Position numbers and translations under genes: made by a program
In this document: positions 7,555 through 16,846 of the stretch, in pieces
Numbering within the stretch: position 1 is the stretch's first letter
Layout: each line of letters starts with the position of its first letter
Notes under the pieces: model-generated
Seen by the model: the letters and a program-made list of their open reading frames with translations, nothing else
Database searches by the model: none
What the model was told of the DNA's origin: nothing
NCBI RefSeq assembly: GCF_016888165.1
Contig: NZ_JACSWC010000425.1
Location: forward strand, 1-64,000
Length of the DNA stretch: 64,000 bases
Origin: Halomicronema sp. CCY15110
GTDB taxonomy: Bacteria > Cyanobacteriota > Cyanobacteriia > Phormidesmidales > Phormidesmidaceae
Direction: 5' to 3'

Positions 7555-8220
7555 TTACGAAGCGGTTGTGCTTTGGGCGACGGCTTGGGGCTTTCCCAGG
7601 TCTTGCAACAGCTCCATCGACTCTTTCAATTCGGTGGCTTGCTCGCTCTGTTGGTAGGCAATCTCACGAGACTTGCGACGATAATGCTGAGCTTGGGCCT
7701 TCAGGTCATCAACCTTTTCCGCAACTTTTTCGTGGGCCTTCTTTGACTGTCTGAGTTTCTGTTGGCGGCGGGCAATATCGGCATTCATGCCTTCAATCAA
7801 CCGATCTGCATGGTCGATGAATTGATCGACGACAGCCATAGGGTCATCAATATCAATGCAAGTCACCGAGTTGTCCCTGAAATTTTCTAGGGAGTAAGAC
7901 TGCTGACTGAGGTCAGGAAGAATGAGAGGCGTACTGTGGTTACCAACCTCGACGGAAACAGGCACCGAAACTGCTGCTTCAAAAAGATCAGGAACTTTCG
8001 CTTGTGAAGCCCTGTTACGAGGTTCACCTGCATACCGAAGAAGAATGTCGCGTTCCTCGTCATTGAAGTAACGGGTCTTGCCAATGATTTCGCCAACCTC
8101 TGCACCTTCGGCTTTTTTGGCCCGTCGCAGCCATTCTTGGACAGCTCTCTTGTTAACTCCATGAGCCGCAGCAATGGAGGCCAAAGTGTGCGGCTTGAGT
8201 ACGTTTTGCATATGTCTCAC
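7555..8220 (-). CDS. HTH DNA-binding protein with a C-terminal coiled coil
   Basis: 221 residues (ATG at 8220, alternative at 8211). Residues about 10-30 form a helix-turn-helix of the MerR/phage-excisionase style (TLASIAAAHGVNKRAVQEWLRRA). The middle is variable, and residues about 135-210 are a long charged coiled coil. This architecture (N-terminal HTH, long coil) is common in plasmid or phage regulators and KfrA-like proteins; the identity is inferred. The upstream region carries several copies of a TATGTTT-like motif that also covers this gene's start, suggesting autoregulation. It may control the minus-strand run that follows. Confidence 0.6.
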   Translation of the reverse strand: MRHMQNVLKPHTLASIAAAHGVNKRAVQEWLRRAKKAEGAEVGEIIGKTRYFNDEERDILLRYAGEPRNRASQAKVPDLFEAAVSVPVSVEVGNHSTPLILPDLSQQSYSLENFRDNSVTCIDIDDPMAVVDQFIDHADRLIEGMNADIARRQQKLRQSKKAHEKVAEKVDDLKAQAQHYRRKSREIAYQQSEQATELKESMELLQDLGKPQAVAQSTTAS

Positions 8221-8325
8221 CTATGAAAAGCATCAATGTGTTGCATACGTTTCACTTGGAGCTCGTATGAACTAGGAGAAATATAACATATGTTTGTATA
8301 GAATCTACAATGTGTTGTATATTTA
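8201..8325. promoter_or_regulatory. Divergent promoter region with four operator-like repeats
   Basis: Four related motifs lie between the divergent HTH gene and the 8372 gene: TTTTGCATATGTCTC near 8205, TGTTGCATACGTTTCAC near 8238, ATAACATATGTTTGTA near 8283 and GTGTTGTATATTTAG near 8313. The consensus is roughly TGTTGYATAYGTTT. Two further copies lie near 9410-9445. They look like binding sites of one regulator, plausibly the adjacent HTH protein. Confidence 0.5.
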
Positions 8326-8371
8326 GTTCAGTTGAGCTTGCGTTTTGCACAAGGGGGTGGATACAACTGCC

Positions 8372-8941
8372 ATGACATGCGAAAATTTGTCATTGCATTC
8401 CAGTGATGACGGGATGAGCAAAGACGTCAGAGTTGCCTATCTATATATGGATGAGGTGACTAGAGAGCGATTTAATTTGGCGAGCGATCGTATTGGATGG
8501 GCTAACAAGAACTTAGTCCAGCAGTGCGTTGCAGCTTTTTTCAAGAAGAACCGCGAGTACTACATCAACGCGGCAAAACTTGATTACGCTGCTCGCAACA
8601 TGGCAGAAACGGAATACTACACAGAGCTTAGAGACGGTTCAATAGAAGGGCTGTCTCCCTATCGAGGGGAACGTCCCGATTTTGGAACAGCTCCTTTAGA
8701 CAGCGTTCCAGATATCCCAACATTGAAGGAGAATAAGCAAACTTATGGTGTTGTAAGGTTTTCAGACTACAACAGCGTCTTATTCAAAGTGGCATTAATC
8801 GTAGACCGTGGGGCAATGATCCAAGTTCTGTCAAGGATTGTTAGGCAGCATTTTGACAGCTACTGGGACTTAAATTACGGAGTTCAAATAGCCTTAGACG
8901 ACGCTAGAAGATTTGAAATAGACGGACAGCCCGATGATTAG
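8372..8941 (+). CDS. Hypothetical protein, 189 aa
   Basis: Starts are possible at TTG 8345, ATG 8372 or ATG 8414; 8372 is chosen as the first ATG. The N-terminal part (VAYLYMDEVTRERFNLASDR) has the flavour of a ribbon-helix-helix or antirepressor segment. The rest is mixed alpha/beta without motif. It is transcribed away from the HTH gene, from the promoter region that carries the repeated operators. No family recognised. Confidence 0.55.
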   Translation: MTCENLSLHSSDDGMSKDVRVAYLYMDEVTRERFNLASDRIGWANKNLVQQCVAAFFKKNREYYINAAKLDYAARNMAETEYYTELRDGSIEGLSPYRGERPDFGTAPLDSVPDIPTLKENKQTYGVVRFSDYNSVLFKVALIVDRGAMIQVLSRIVRQHFDSYWDLNYGVQIALDDARRFEIDGQPDD

Positions 8942-9008
8942 GACGGGCTGGTCTCACAGGCTCGAATACAGCCAGCATGTACTCTGCTAGTTGATTAGGA
9001 GAAAAATC

Positions 9009-9344
9009 ATGAACGAATCTGCTGTTTACAAGGCGCTATCAGCCATTCTGAACACGCTGGGGACACCTGATACAACATTGCATCAAGAAGCACTCGCGGC
9101 TTACCAATCAGATGATGCCGACAAGCTGCGATTACTCGCCGCAACCAATCTGGGGGATCACTTCTGCCGCAGTTTGGGTTACGCCGTCTCTGCGAAAACC
9201 AAACCAGGACTACCGACTGTAGCCGTCGTTTTAGCTGAAGCAGCTAGGGCCGCCGCTGACTTTGCGCGAGAAAGAGAGATGCAGAAGTTGAGCAAAGCGA
9301 TCGCGGACGCTCTCGAATCTCACCCCGATATGGCAACCGCTTAA
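9009..9344 (+). CDS. Hypothetical helical protein, 111 aa
   Basis: The ATG at 9009 is preceded by AGGAG (TTAGGAGAAAAATC). The sequence is largely alpha-helical and alanine-rich, without a membrane segment or known motif. It follows the previous gene by 67 bp and is followed at once by an 11-bp tandem repeat. Function unknown. Confidence 0.55.
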   Translation: MNESAVYKALSAILNTLGTPDTTLHQEALAAYQSDDADKLRLLAATNLGDHFCRSLGYAVSAKTKPGLPTVAVVLAEAARAAADFAREREMQKLSKAIADALESHPDMATA

Positions 9345-9348
9345 TGTG

Positions 9349-9392
9349 GCAGATGTGGTGCAGATGTGGTGCAGATGTGGTGCAGATGTGAT
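9349..9392. repeat. Four tandem copies of an 11-bp unit
   Basis: GCAGATGTGGT is repeated three times exactly at 9349-9381, and once as GCAGATGTGAT at 9382-9392. The array starts 5 bp after a stop codon and is followed by GCATGC. An 11-bp period is about one helical turn, as in iteron or operator arrays, but no replication initiator gene is recognised nearby. Confidence 0.8.
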
Positions 9393-9404
9393 GCATGCTC
9401 ACCG

Positions 9405-9450
9405 CATAGTGTTCAACATATGCACAACACTCTGTAAAACGTATGGTGTT
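9405..9450. promoter_or_regulatory. Two more copies of the TATGTTT-type operator
   Basis: TTCAACATATGCACAACAC (about 9411) and AAAACGTATGGTGTTGTT (about 9436) read on the minus strand as GTGTTGTGCATATGTTGAA and AACAACACCATACGTTTT. They match the motifs at 8.2-8.3 kb. They lie upstream of a short coiled-coil ORF. Confidence 0.45.
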
Positions 9451-9523
9451 GTTACGAATGACAGACTTGTCCATATCGAATCTACCTGCGTAGGGGCAGC
9501 AGACAGAGCAACATCTTGACCGC

Positions 9524-9742
9524 ATGAGCGATCGCATGGAGCAGATGACCGCTGTTTTGCAAGAGGAACGGCTTCAGCAAACAAAAAACTTTAACGAGTT
9601 AAGAAACGCGATCGCAGCCATTAACCCAACTGGTAAAACGACAACTCGCTTGCCAATGCCCCCACAGACCGTAAAAAGATGCGGCATCTACAGGAAGCCA
9701 ATCAGCGCGACCTGATGAGTTTCGAGCCGCAGTCCGAATTGC
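9524..9742 (+). pseudogene. Small coiled-coil gene, apparently frameshifted
   Basis: An ATG at 9524 opens MSDRMEQMTAVLQEERLQQT, a helical coil. After about residue 42 the coil-like character moves to a second frame (TDRKKMRHLQEANQRDLM), which ends with TAG at about 9742. A single-base indel near 9640 would join the two. The coding sense is weak, and the protein may be a decayed relative of coiled-coil plasmid proteins. Confidence 0.35.
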
Positions 9743-9894
9743 GTTAGACCGAACGTCTTAAGGACGAACACGATAGCTGATAGGCATTTGACCGATCAGC
9801 AAGACGACAAGATTTTGAACCAACAACAATACCTCACCTAGTCATCACCCATACAGCGGGTGAGGCTCCTGTTGTAATGCCAATTTTCGATATC

Positions 9895-9916
9895 GAGCCC
9901 TCAAAGAAGTGGGCTC
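9895..9916 (+). other. Hairpin upstream of the 9954 gene
   Basis: GAGCCC and GGGCTC form a perfect 6-bp stem around a 10-nt loop, 38 bp before the next start codon. A further imperfect CTCACC/GGGTGAG pair lies at about 9833-9864. No T-run follows, so it is not a clear terminator. Confidence 0.35.
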
Positions 9917-9953
9917 ACTGCTTGATCACCTTACCCACAAGTGAGATTTAACC

Positions 9954-10430
9954 ATGAATATTACCCAGCTAATTTTTCTGCGTCCTAGAGAGACACCGCA
10001 GTCTTACAAAGACGAGGGCCATTCTCTCGAAATCGGCCTGATTCCCTTGCAGAATGGTGATACTCGCCGTTGGGACGACGAGGTGTGGCAGGTTGCTCAC
10101 GTTGAAACTTATTCCCCGTCCATCGCGACCAACAACTGCTTCCAGGTGGCGATGTTGACGCCTGATGGCACCATTACCCAGCCAAATCCGCTACGAGTCG
10201 GCGATCAGCGCTTGATGTATCTGTGCATCAGCAGTGAAGACTTTGCTTTGGCTTGGCCCGAGCCTGCCGAATGCTTGCCCGAAATTGGCAGTGAAGCACC
10301 TCCGTTTGAAGGTTGGCAGGTGGATCGGATGCAAGAGTTTGAAAGCGATCGCACCGAGGCGCTCTACGATCGCGTCCTCGTTTGTTGGTGTATTCCGATC
10401 AGTGCTGAGTCAGATGCAACAGCAGCCTGA
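9954..10430 (+). CDS. Hypothetical protein, 158 aa
   Basis: A soluble, Trp- and acid-rich protein starting MNITQLIFLRPRETPQ. AAGTGAGA lies upstream as a weak ribosome binding site. No motif recognised. It stands alone, with a hairpin-rich leader upstream and a gene-poor region downstream. Confidence 0.55.
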   Translation: MNITQLIFLRPRETPQSYKDEGHSLEIGLIPLQNGDTRRWDDEVWQVAHVETYSPSIATNNCFQVAMLTPDGTITQPNPLRVGDQRLMYLCISSEDFALAWPEPAECLPEIGSEAPPFEGWQVDRMQEFESDRTEALYDRVLVCWCIPISAESDATAA

Positions 10431-10682
10431 GTGCTGAGCTGAAATATCGCCGCGTTCCCTGGCTTCTTGATATGGGCTGATTCTCTTCACCTTCGATCTG
10501 CCCTGCTTCATGCGATTGAGTCAACATTTTCCAATGCAATAACCGGAGTCCAACCATGAAGGCGGCTAACGGCACCGCCCAATCATTCAATTTGGGACAC
10601 CTCCAGTGATAGCCTGTCTTCCATCTCCAGCACTCACAGCTGATCCCCTCGGTCAGCGCCTATGGCACCTTTTCGGTGGTAA

Positions 10683-11117
10683 TCCCTGGGATTTTTAGAA
10701 GCGCCAACGCCTGCACCAGGAGATAAACCCCAGTGGCGCACGGTCAAGAACTATCCGTTGCGAGTTCCCCCTCTTCCTCGAAAAGATCCTCTAGAGAAGG
10801 GGGTGTGGGAGGAGTTGCGACAATTTTCACAGGTTCCAGCCACACCTGCTGAACCTTTCCTTCCTTATCGAGAAGCTCATGCGGCGATTCAACATAAAGT
10901 TCAGGCTCCAAAGGTCATTGGAGCAGGTTCAGCAATTGTTAGCGAGCATTTTCAGGGGCGCGATTGCATCTGGGAACTCCAAGAACATGAGTTGACGACG
11001 TACCTGTACCACTTGCAGGTGGCGGCACTGGTTCCCAAACAAGTGTTAGGGAACAAAACAGCTAATTCTTGTCAAGAATATACCCTAACAGTTTTATTGA
11101 CTGGCTCCCAGGTCTGA
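10683..11117 (+). pseudogene. Possible gene remnant, no start codon near its 5' end
   Basis: The frame opens after a stop at 10680-10682 and reads TPAPGDKPQWRTVKNYPLRV, then a Gln/Pro-containing tail to a TGA at 11115. Only a TTG at 10758 could serve as start. The composition looks protein-like but I recognise no family. Part of the frame overlaps the first spaced inverted repeat, consistent with decayed coding DNA. Confidence 0.3.
11044..11090. repeat. Spaced inverted repeat, copy 1
   Basis: TGTTAGGG (11044-11051) and CCCTAACA (11083-11090) are perfect 8-bp inverted arms separated by 31 bp. Two further copies in the window share arms and spacing. Confidence 0.6.
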
Positions 11118-11544
11118 TTCCGCTTTATCCACCACACGCTGAATCCTTTGTCACGGCCAGATCAGCAGAGGCATCTTCACCGATCGCGATCGTCTTGCCA
11201 ACTCGTCAAATCATGGCATAGTTCCCGAAGTGTCGCTTGCGATTGAGGGGAGTCACCGCAACTGGTTGTAGAGTCTCCAGGATTTTTGGGGTAACCGGGG
11301 GTACGTTGCTCATCGTTCTAGATCTCACACAAGTCACTGAAGTAATTGGTTTGGTAGCTGGTAGCCTATCCTCGCTTTTGCTCGCTACGACCCCCAGCTA
11401 CCTGCTCTCTGGATCAATTGTGAACCCTGAGGCGGAAGTGAATCTTAGCGGATTGCACACCTGTTCACATTGTCAGCAGAGCTTTTCGCGGGCAGCTAAC
11501 CTTTGCGCACCATCTCGTTGAGGTCGCAGGCTGAGCCATCACAA

Positions 11545-11595
11545 AGCGTTAGGGAATAAACTTACTTTTGCTATATCCCTTTATTCCCTAACGCT
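11545..11595. repeat. Spaced inverted repeat, copy 2
   Basis: The arms AGCGTTAGGGAATAAA (11545-11560) and TTTATTCCCTAACGCT (11580-11595) are perfect over 16 bp. The inner GTTAGGG/CCCTAAC cores are separated by 31 bp, as in copy 1. The loop contains CTTTTGCTAT, also found in copy 3. Confidence 0.75.
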
Positions 11596-11891
11596 AACCA
11601 GCAAAATCCAAGTCGAGGTCATTCGAGCTATCCTAAACTAAAGAGAGCTGCGTACGCCAAAGGCACAGGTATGATATTACCGTTTCTGGGTAAGAACCCC
11701 GACTTTTTATCCGCAGTGGTGTTGGCATTGAGCGATAATATCTTCTGCTCTAGGAAGGCTAACGGACGTTTTTCGTCAGGAGTATTGCCCATCACAAACC
11801 TGACTTTGGACGGAATGACTTAGCCGGTGCGGCGTACCCGTCCCAAAGTTTTCATCATTGCGCGCTACCTGAATCGCGCTAAGGAATTTCT

Positions 11892-14800
11892 CTACTCTGC
11901 CAGCTTTTGCTCAACTGCTTTGAATAGTTCATCAAAGTCCGATTCTCTGTGCATTTCCGGCGTAAGGGTATTCATGTCTTTGAGAATGTCGATGAGTCCG
12001 GAGATCGTTCCTCGAATCTCGGTGTATAAATCAATGTCATCGCGGAAGCCTTGTAGATTGGCAGCATTTACTGTTCTCATGGCTTCATTCAGTTCATCAA
12101 TTTGATCTTCCCAATACTGGATATATTTGATGCGCTGAACGGGTTTGTAGATGTTGGCATCACCAAGGACTATCGGGAAAATGCGATCGTAAAATGTACC
12201 GTTTTTAGCAATCTGCACCAACTCATACATGCAGTTTTCAGATTTGAGATATTTCTCACTGATCACGGCCACCACACATTTTCCGCGACCAATGCGCTGC
12301 ATGAACTCTTTAATGCGTCCTTTGAACCCAAGATCTCGCTTGTCGCGTACTAGCGTGATGCCTTTATTCTGGAATGCCTGATCTAGCTGATTGACGATGG
12401 CTTCACTGTCGCCACCCCAGGCATAGGAAATGAACACTTCTTTGTTAGATTGAGAAGTCTCGTTTTGGTTATCAATAGGAATATTGGAGCTTTGTGTGGG
12501 ATTGTCTTCAGCAGATTGCGTCAGGTTCTCCAAGTCAAAACCAAGTCTTCTTGCGACTTCAGCTAGCTGTGGGTTATTTGAATTTTCAGCCAGTGCTCCC
12601 CTCATAAGTGATTCGAGTCGCCCTGTTCTTTCAGCCCACCGAATAAGATTAAACACTATCTCAGAGAAATCAGAACCACCTGCAATATTAGGAAGTGCTT
12701 CGTTCAACTCGAAACTTACCATTCGAGATAGAGAGCTTTGATCAAATGAGTTTAGTAAAACCTCATAAATCTCGCGTCTTTGACTCTTCGACAGTTGCAT
12801 AAAATCGTATTCTCCTGGGACTATTTCATTTTCATTTCTTGAAAGTACTTCGTTCAAAGCGTCTTGAATTGTGCCTAGTCCAGGTCCGGTCGTGCTTTCT
12901 GCCCAAGTTAGCAATGCATACACTCTGTCACCCTGTGATGCTGATGGTGAGGGAATCAATCCTGCTGGCGGGTTGAGCAGTATCAGCAGGTCGTTAAAGT
13001 CTTGGATTGTGAGACTAGTAATTTTACGACTCAGAGCTAAGCGTTCGCGGGGTGTTAAATTCACTTTACTTATTTCAGATAGTGCTTTGACCTGCTCAAT
13101 CGGTATGCCGTTAATCTCGGTCAACTCGTTACTTCGAAAAAGCGTCTCAATAGTTCGAAATCCACTCTCTCCTCCTTTGAAGGTCAAATAAGTACTGCCA
13201 TTTTTACAACTTCTATCAACTTCTTCTAAACTGCGATCCTTGGAAAGCTGTCTGATTTGGTCAACGATACTATCAACAAAGCGCCCATGATCGAATGTAT
13301 TTTCAAGAGTATAGTCAATAACAATTTGCCAATTAATACGCTTTGTACGTCTTCCAGGAAATTTAGGTTTGTTTAATTGGATACGTTCTTCAGAAGAATT
13401 TTCGTCTGGAAAGCTTGGTCGAGATCTCATTCGGTCTCTCGACCCGATAGCAGATAAGAGCTGCTTCTTAGCTTCTACTTCTGAACTATCGACTAAATCC
13501 ACATATATAAGGGTTCTCAGAAAACCCGTAGGTTTACAGTCTTCTACTCTGACGGGAATCAGTTTGCGCTCGTTAGCTTGTAAACTTCCCGAAAATGCTG
13601 CCAATATTTCAGGATTAGCGGAAGAGGCCCTAGAGTAAGCTTCAGAAAGGACAACCAAACTCCTCTCGCACTGGATACGTTGCACCTCTTGTAAAAAGTT
13701 GCTACCAGGACGAAAACCCTTGATATCAATAAAAACAGAATAACCTTCCTCCTCTAAACACCAAGCTATCCATTTTGCCCAAGGCCGATCGCTTGCAACG
13801 TAACTAATGAAAAAGTCTCTAGTAGGAGAGCTTGCAGAATCTGGTTGAGATTGAGCGCTATCACGATTTGAATTACGTACAATCTCTTCTTCGTATACAG
13901 CTAAGTCTTCTTGCGTCCAACTGCCAGTCTCATAAGTATTGATTCCCTGCCGTCGGTAGAGTTCTTCGAGCAGTTTTGCATTCTCAACTACTTCAGGATG
14001 ATTAGCGCCTAGCAATCTCTGACGTATATCCAAAGCTTCTCGATAAAGAGGCCCTGCCTCTTCATAGCGTCCCTGAGTAAAATAAAGAGTCGCTAAATTA
14101 CTCAGACTCTTGGCGGTATAGCGATTCTCTTCACCAAATAAGCTTCGCCGCATTGCGAGTGCTTCCAGGTATAGAGATTCTGCCTCTTCGTAGCGTCTTT
14201 GAGCAAGATAGAGAGTTGCTAAATTGCTAAGGCTTTTGGCAATGTATGGATGTTCATTTCCTAGAAGCCGTTGACGCATCGCTAGCGCTTCTTGGTAAAG
14301 CGGCTCCGCTTGGCTGTAACGCTCTTGATCACGGTAAAGAGTCGCTAAACGGTTGAGACTTTCAGCTACATCAGGGCTTTCATCTCCTAAAAGCCGTCGT
14401 CGCATTTCTAGCGCTTCTTGGTAAAGCGGCTCTGCATCGCTGTAGTGTTCTTGATTGTGATAAAGGATAGCCAAATCATTAAGGCTTTCAGCTACATCAG
14501 GACTCTCACCTTCATATAGTTGCTGCCTTATTAGCAGTGCCTGTTGATAAAGAGGTTCTGCCTCACTATAGCGTTCTTGATCACAATAGAGATTGGCTAA
14601 ATTGCTGAGACTTTCAGCTACATCAAGATGTTGTTCTCCCCACTGACGTTGACGTATGGCTAGTGCTTGTTGGTAAAGAGGTTCTGCCTCACCATAGCGT
14701 TCTTGATCACGATAGAGATTGGCTAAATTACTGAGACTTTCAGTTACGTAAAAATGCTGTTCTCCCCACTGACGTTGACATATGGTTAATGCTTGTTGGT

Positions 14801-15641
14801 AAAGAGGTTCTGCCTCGCTATAGCGTTCTTGTCTCTGATAAAGATTAGCTAGATTATTTAAAGTAATAACGATGTCGGGGTGGGCATCTTCTAGCAGTCT
14901 CTCTTGTAGTTTTAGAGCTTCTTTGTAATACACAATAGCTCCCGCAAGATTACCTTCCGAGACTTGAGATTCTGCTAGTTCATTATTGTGATCGATTTGA
15001 CGAAGCACTTCCTCATCATAAGCAAGATCAAAATCAGAGAATCTTTCTTCCTCGGGCGTTTTTGTCTCCAGAATCATGCGTTGCTGTTTCTCTATCCCTT
15101 GCCGCATAATCACATACCATTCCCGCTCCACCCCTTTCCCCTTTGCAGCCTCAGCTTCAGCATGTTCCAACCATTCCGAAGCCTGATTAGGTGCGAGAAA
15201 TGTCAGTGCCGTTAGCTGCTGAGCCCGTTCAAGGCCAACCCGGTTTTCCCAACCAGAATGGTGAACGGTATATTGCCAAAGCAAAGTCGCAATTTCATTG
15301 ACACGGTCAGTATTTTTGTAGGTCTTAACCAGGTCCTCTAACAAACAGTTGCGTACCGCAGGCTCTATTTCATACAGCCCTTCGTCAACCTTTTCACAGA
15401 GCGACGATACTAAAAAGTCAAACTCTATCCAGTACGGGAGTGGTTGCCAGTTACCATTGTTTTCTTCAGGCGGATCAAGGAAGAAGTTGATGCGGATGAG
15501 ATGCAACAGTTCAGGCGTCAGGGCTACAGGCAGTGCAGCATGTTGAGCCAACCGCATGGCATTATCGCCATAGTCACTAAACTGAAGGCGATATTCTGCC
15601 AGCTTTCTTGCGGCTCTTTCTCTTTGCTCAGTTTCAGTCAT
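11892..15641 (-). CDS. TPR-TIR-EAD-TIR effector of a MoxR/vWA conflict system
   Basis: 1,249 residues. Residues 1-210 form a helical region like those I recall in effectors encoded beside MoxR/vWA genes. Residues about 215-565 are kinesin-light-chain-type TPRs (repeated LSNLANLY...YSEAEPLYQQAL). TIR 1 is at about 607-735 (DFFISYVASDR; putative catalytic Glu678). A TRADD-N-like segment lies at about 770-855, an LLNPPAGL...TWAESTTGPGLG effector-associated domain at about 870-935, and an EAD1-type domain at about 948-1035. TIR 2 is at about 1066-1200 (EVFISYAWGGDS; Glu1140). TIR domains of this kind cleave NAD or make cyclic-ADPR signals. The start overlaps the vWA gene stop (ATGA), so it is the last gene of a four-gene operon. 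Its EAD1 resembles that of the first gene, suggesting homotypic docking. Confidence 0.85.
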   Translation of the reverse strand: MTETEQRERAARKLAEYRLQFSDYGDNAMRLAQHAALPVALTPELLHLIRINFFLDPPEENNGNWQPLPYWIEFDFLVSSLCEKVDEGLYEIEPAVRNCLLEDLVKTYKNTDRVNEIATLLWQYTVHHSGWENRVGLERAQQLTALTFLAPNQASEWLEHAEAEAAKGKGVEREWYVIMRQGIEKQQRMILETKTPEEERFSDFDLAYDEEVLRQIDHNNELAESQVSEGNLAGAIVYYKEALKLQERLLEDAHPDIVITLNNLANLYQRQERYSEAEPLYQQALTICQRQWGEQHFYVTESLSNLANLYRDQERYGEAEPLYQQALAIRQRQWGEQHLDVAESLSNLANLYCDQERYSEAEPLYQQALLIRQQLYEGESPDVAESLNDLAILYHNQEHYSDAEPLYQEALEMRRRLLGDESPDVAESLNRLATLYRDQERYSQAEPLYQEALAMRQRLLGNEHPYIAKSLSNLATLYLAQRRYEEAESLYLEALAMRRSLFGEENRYTAKSLSNLATLYFTQGRYEEAGPLYREALDIRQRLLGANHPEVVENAKLLEELYRRQGINTYETGSWTQEDLAVYEEEIVRNSNRDSAQSQPDSASSPTRDFFISYVASDRPWAKWIAWCLEEEGYSVFIDIKGFRPGSNFLQEVQRIQCERSLVVLSEAYSRASSANPEILAAFSGSLQANERKLIPVRVEDCKPTGFLRTLIYVDLVDSSEVEAKKQLLSAIGSRDRMRSRPSFPDENSSEERIQLNKPKFPGRRTKRINWQIVIDYTLENTFDHGRFVDSIVDQIRQLSKDRSLEEVDRSCKNGSTYLTFKGGESGFRTIETLFRSNELTEINGIPIEQVKALSEISKVNLTPRERLALSRKITSLTIQDFNDLLILLNPPAGLIPSPSASQGDRVYALLTWAESTTGPGLGTIQDALNEVLSRNENEIVPGEYDFMQLSKSQRREIYEVLLNSFDQSSLSRMVSFELNEALPNIAGGSDFSEIVFNLIRWAERTGRLESLMRGALAENSNNPQLAEVARRLGFDLENLTQSAEDNPTQSSNIPIDNQNETSQSNKEVFISYAWGGDSEAIVNQLDQAFQNKGITLVRDKRDLGFKGRIKEFMQRIGRGKCVVAVISEKYLKSENCMYELVQIAKNGTFYDRIFPIVLGDANIYKPVQRIKYIQYWEDQIDELNEAMRTVNAANLQGFRDDIDLYTEIRGTISGLIDILKDMNTLTPEMHRESDFDELFKAVEQKLAE

Positions 15642-16846
15642 AGTGGCTTCTCCACAGTGTATGGCTGTCCTCGCAAAACGTTTACCGCTTGGTGCAACCC
15701 TCTACGATTGAGTGAAAACATAGGGATATGGCGAGACAAGGCAGTCGCCGTACTCTTAGTCTTACTGCCATCCCAGTGATTTTTAGGTAAAGGGTTTAAC
15801 CAAACGTACCGTGTTGTATGAGCCCGAAGCGCCTTAAAGAAGGCAATTGTATTCAAGAGTCGCTCGGCGTTGAATTGTTTTCTAGCGGCCCCTGCATCGC
15901 TCAATATTACGACCGAAGCATCATTTGCATGGTTTTTGAGAACTGCTTCAAGTGAGATTAAGTTGTAAAGCTCAGGGTCGAGATAGAGATCTCCTTCGGT
16001 TACGGGTTTAATTTCCGGCAAAACGGGATCAAGCGGAGGGAAAAAAATATCTTCGAGTGCGTCAGATTCTAAAACAGAATCATCAGCCCCTTCGGCAGGC
16101 GAATTTTGAAAATAGAAAACAGGTAACTCCTCGAAACGTCCTGCCTCCTGCATGGCAGTGCAAACTTCGTCACAGAAACCATGAAACGGTGTCATAGAAC
16201 CTTTTCTATCAATGAGGAGGAGAACCTTCGCGATATTGCGTCGCCGTGGACGCATCACAAGTGACGAGGCGACACCAACCCTGCTGCATTTTTCAATGGT
16301 GCCTTCAATGTCTAGCTCAATAGGCGGTCCAGTACGGGTGGGTCTTCTCAGACGACGCCAAGCTTGTGCGACCTCTCGATAAGTCACTGGATACTGAGGC
16401 TCTAACACGAAAGGACGCTCAGCGACCTTTACGTCTTTGAGCGAAATTGGTGGCAGACCTCCTCTAGAGTGAGCCTGGGGCAGTTCTGACTCAGTTTTGT
16501 TATGGTCAGATTCATCATCTTCTTCAAGATCAAGAAGGCTTGTCGAATCAGGCTCATCTTTTGAACTAGATAAATTATTAGCTTTCACATCCCTCTCAAG
16601 CTCCCAAGCTTCCTCAACGGGAGCCAGTTGGTCGAATAGGACAAAGAGCGTTTCTTGTTCCCGATAGGATTTCGCCCACAACTTAGCACACAGTTCCTTC
16701 AGCGCTTGTTGAGACGACCATCCAAATCCTGCATTGAGTGCTAATAAAAGCGCTTCGTAATCTTGAGGGCCAACGACAAACCCTCTACGACGTAATCGCA
16801 GAAAAAGCTCCCACAGAAAACTAGGTAGAGGGGATGACTGGCTCAT
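15638..16846 (-). CDS. vWA domain protein with altered MIDAS (CoxE-like)
   Basis: 402 residues. A helical N-terminal region is followed by an acidic linker (about 86-125) and a C-terminal von Willebrand A domain from about 205. The metal-site motif reads DRKGSM at 213-218; the canonical DxSxS has Ser where this has Lys, so metal binding may be altered. The later strand VVILSDAGAAR is typical of the fold. vWA proteins paired with MoxR ATPases act as adaptors or switch subunits. It overlaps both neighbours by 4 bp. Confidence 0.8.
   Translation of the reverse strand: MSQSSPLPSFLWELFLRLRRRGFVVGPQDYEALLLALNAGFGWSSQQALKELCAKLWAKSYREQETLFVLFDQLAPVEEAWELERDVKANNLSSSKDEPDSTSLLDLEEDDESDHNKTESELPQAHSRGGLPPISLKDVKVAERPFVLEPQYPVTYREVAQAWRRLRRPTRTGPPIELDIEGTIEKCSRVGVASSLVMRPRRRNIAKVLLLIDRKGSMTPFHGFCDEVCTAMQEAGRFEELPVFYFQNSPAEGADDSVLESDALEDIFFPPLDPVLPEIKPVTEGDLYLDPELYNLISLEAVLKNHANDASVVILSDAGAARKQFNAERLLNTIAFFKALRAHTTRYVWLNPLPKNHWDGSKTKSTATALSRHIPMFSLNRRGLHQAVNVLRGQPYTVEKPL

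Larger units (their letters stand above)
10431..11891. other. Gene-poor stretch with remnants and spaced inverted repeats
   Basis: No convincing intact gene is visible in this 1.46-kb stretch. It holds one start-less open frame (10683-11117), a few short TTG-initiated frames I do not trust, and two copies of a GTTAGGG...CCCTAAC spaced inverted repeat (listed separately). Confidence 0.6.

Noticed and set aside
11237-11521. A 94-aa plus-strand ORF ending with HTCSHCQQSF (zinc-finger-like)
   Set aside because: It starts with TTG, lacks a ribosome binding site, and the Cys/His pattern is incomplete; it is in a decayed region.
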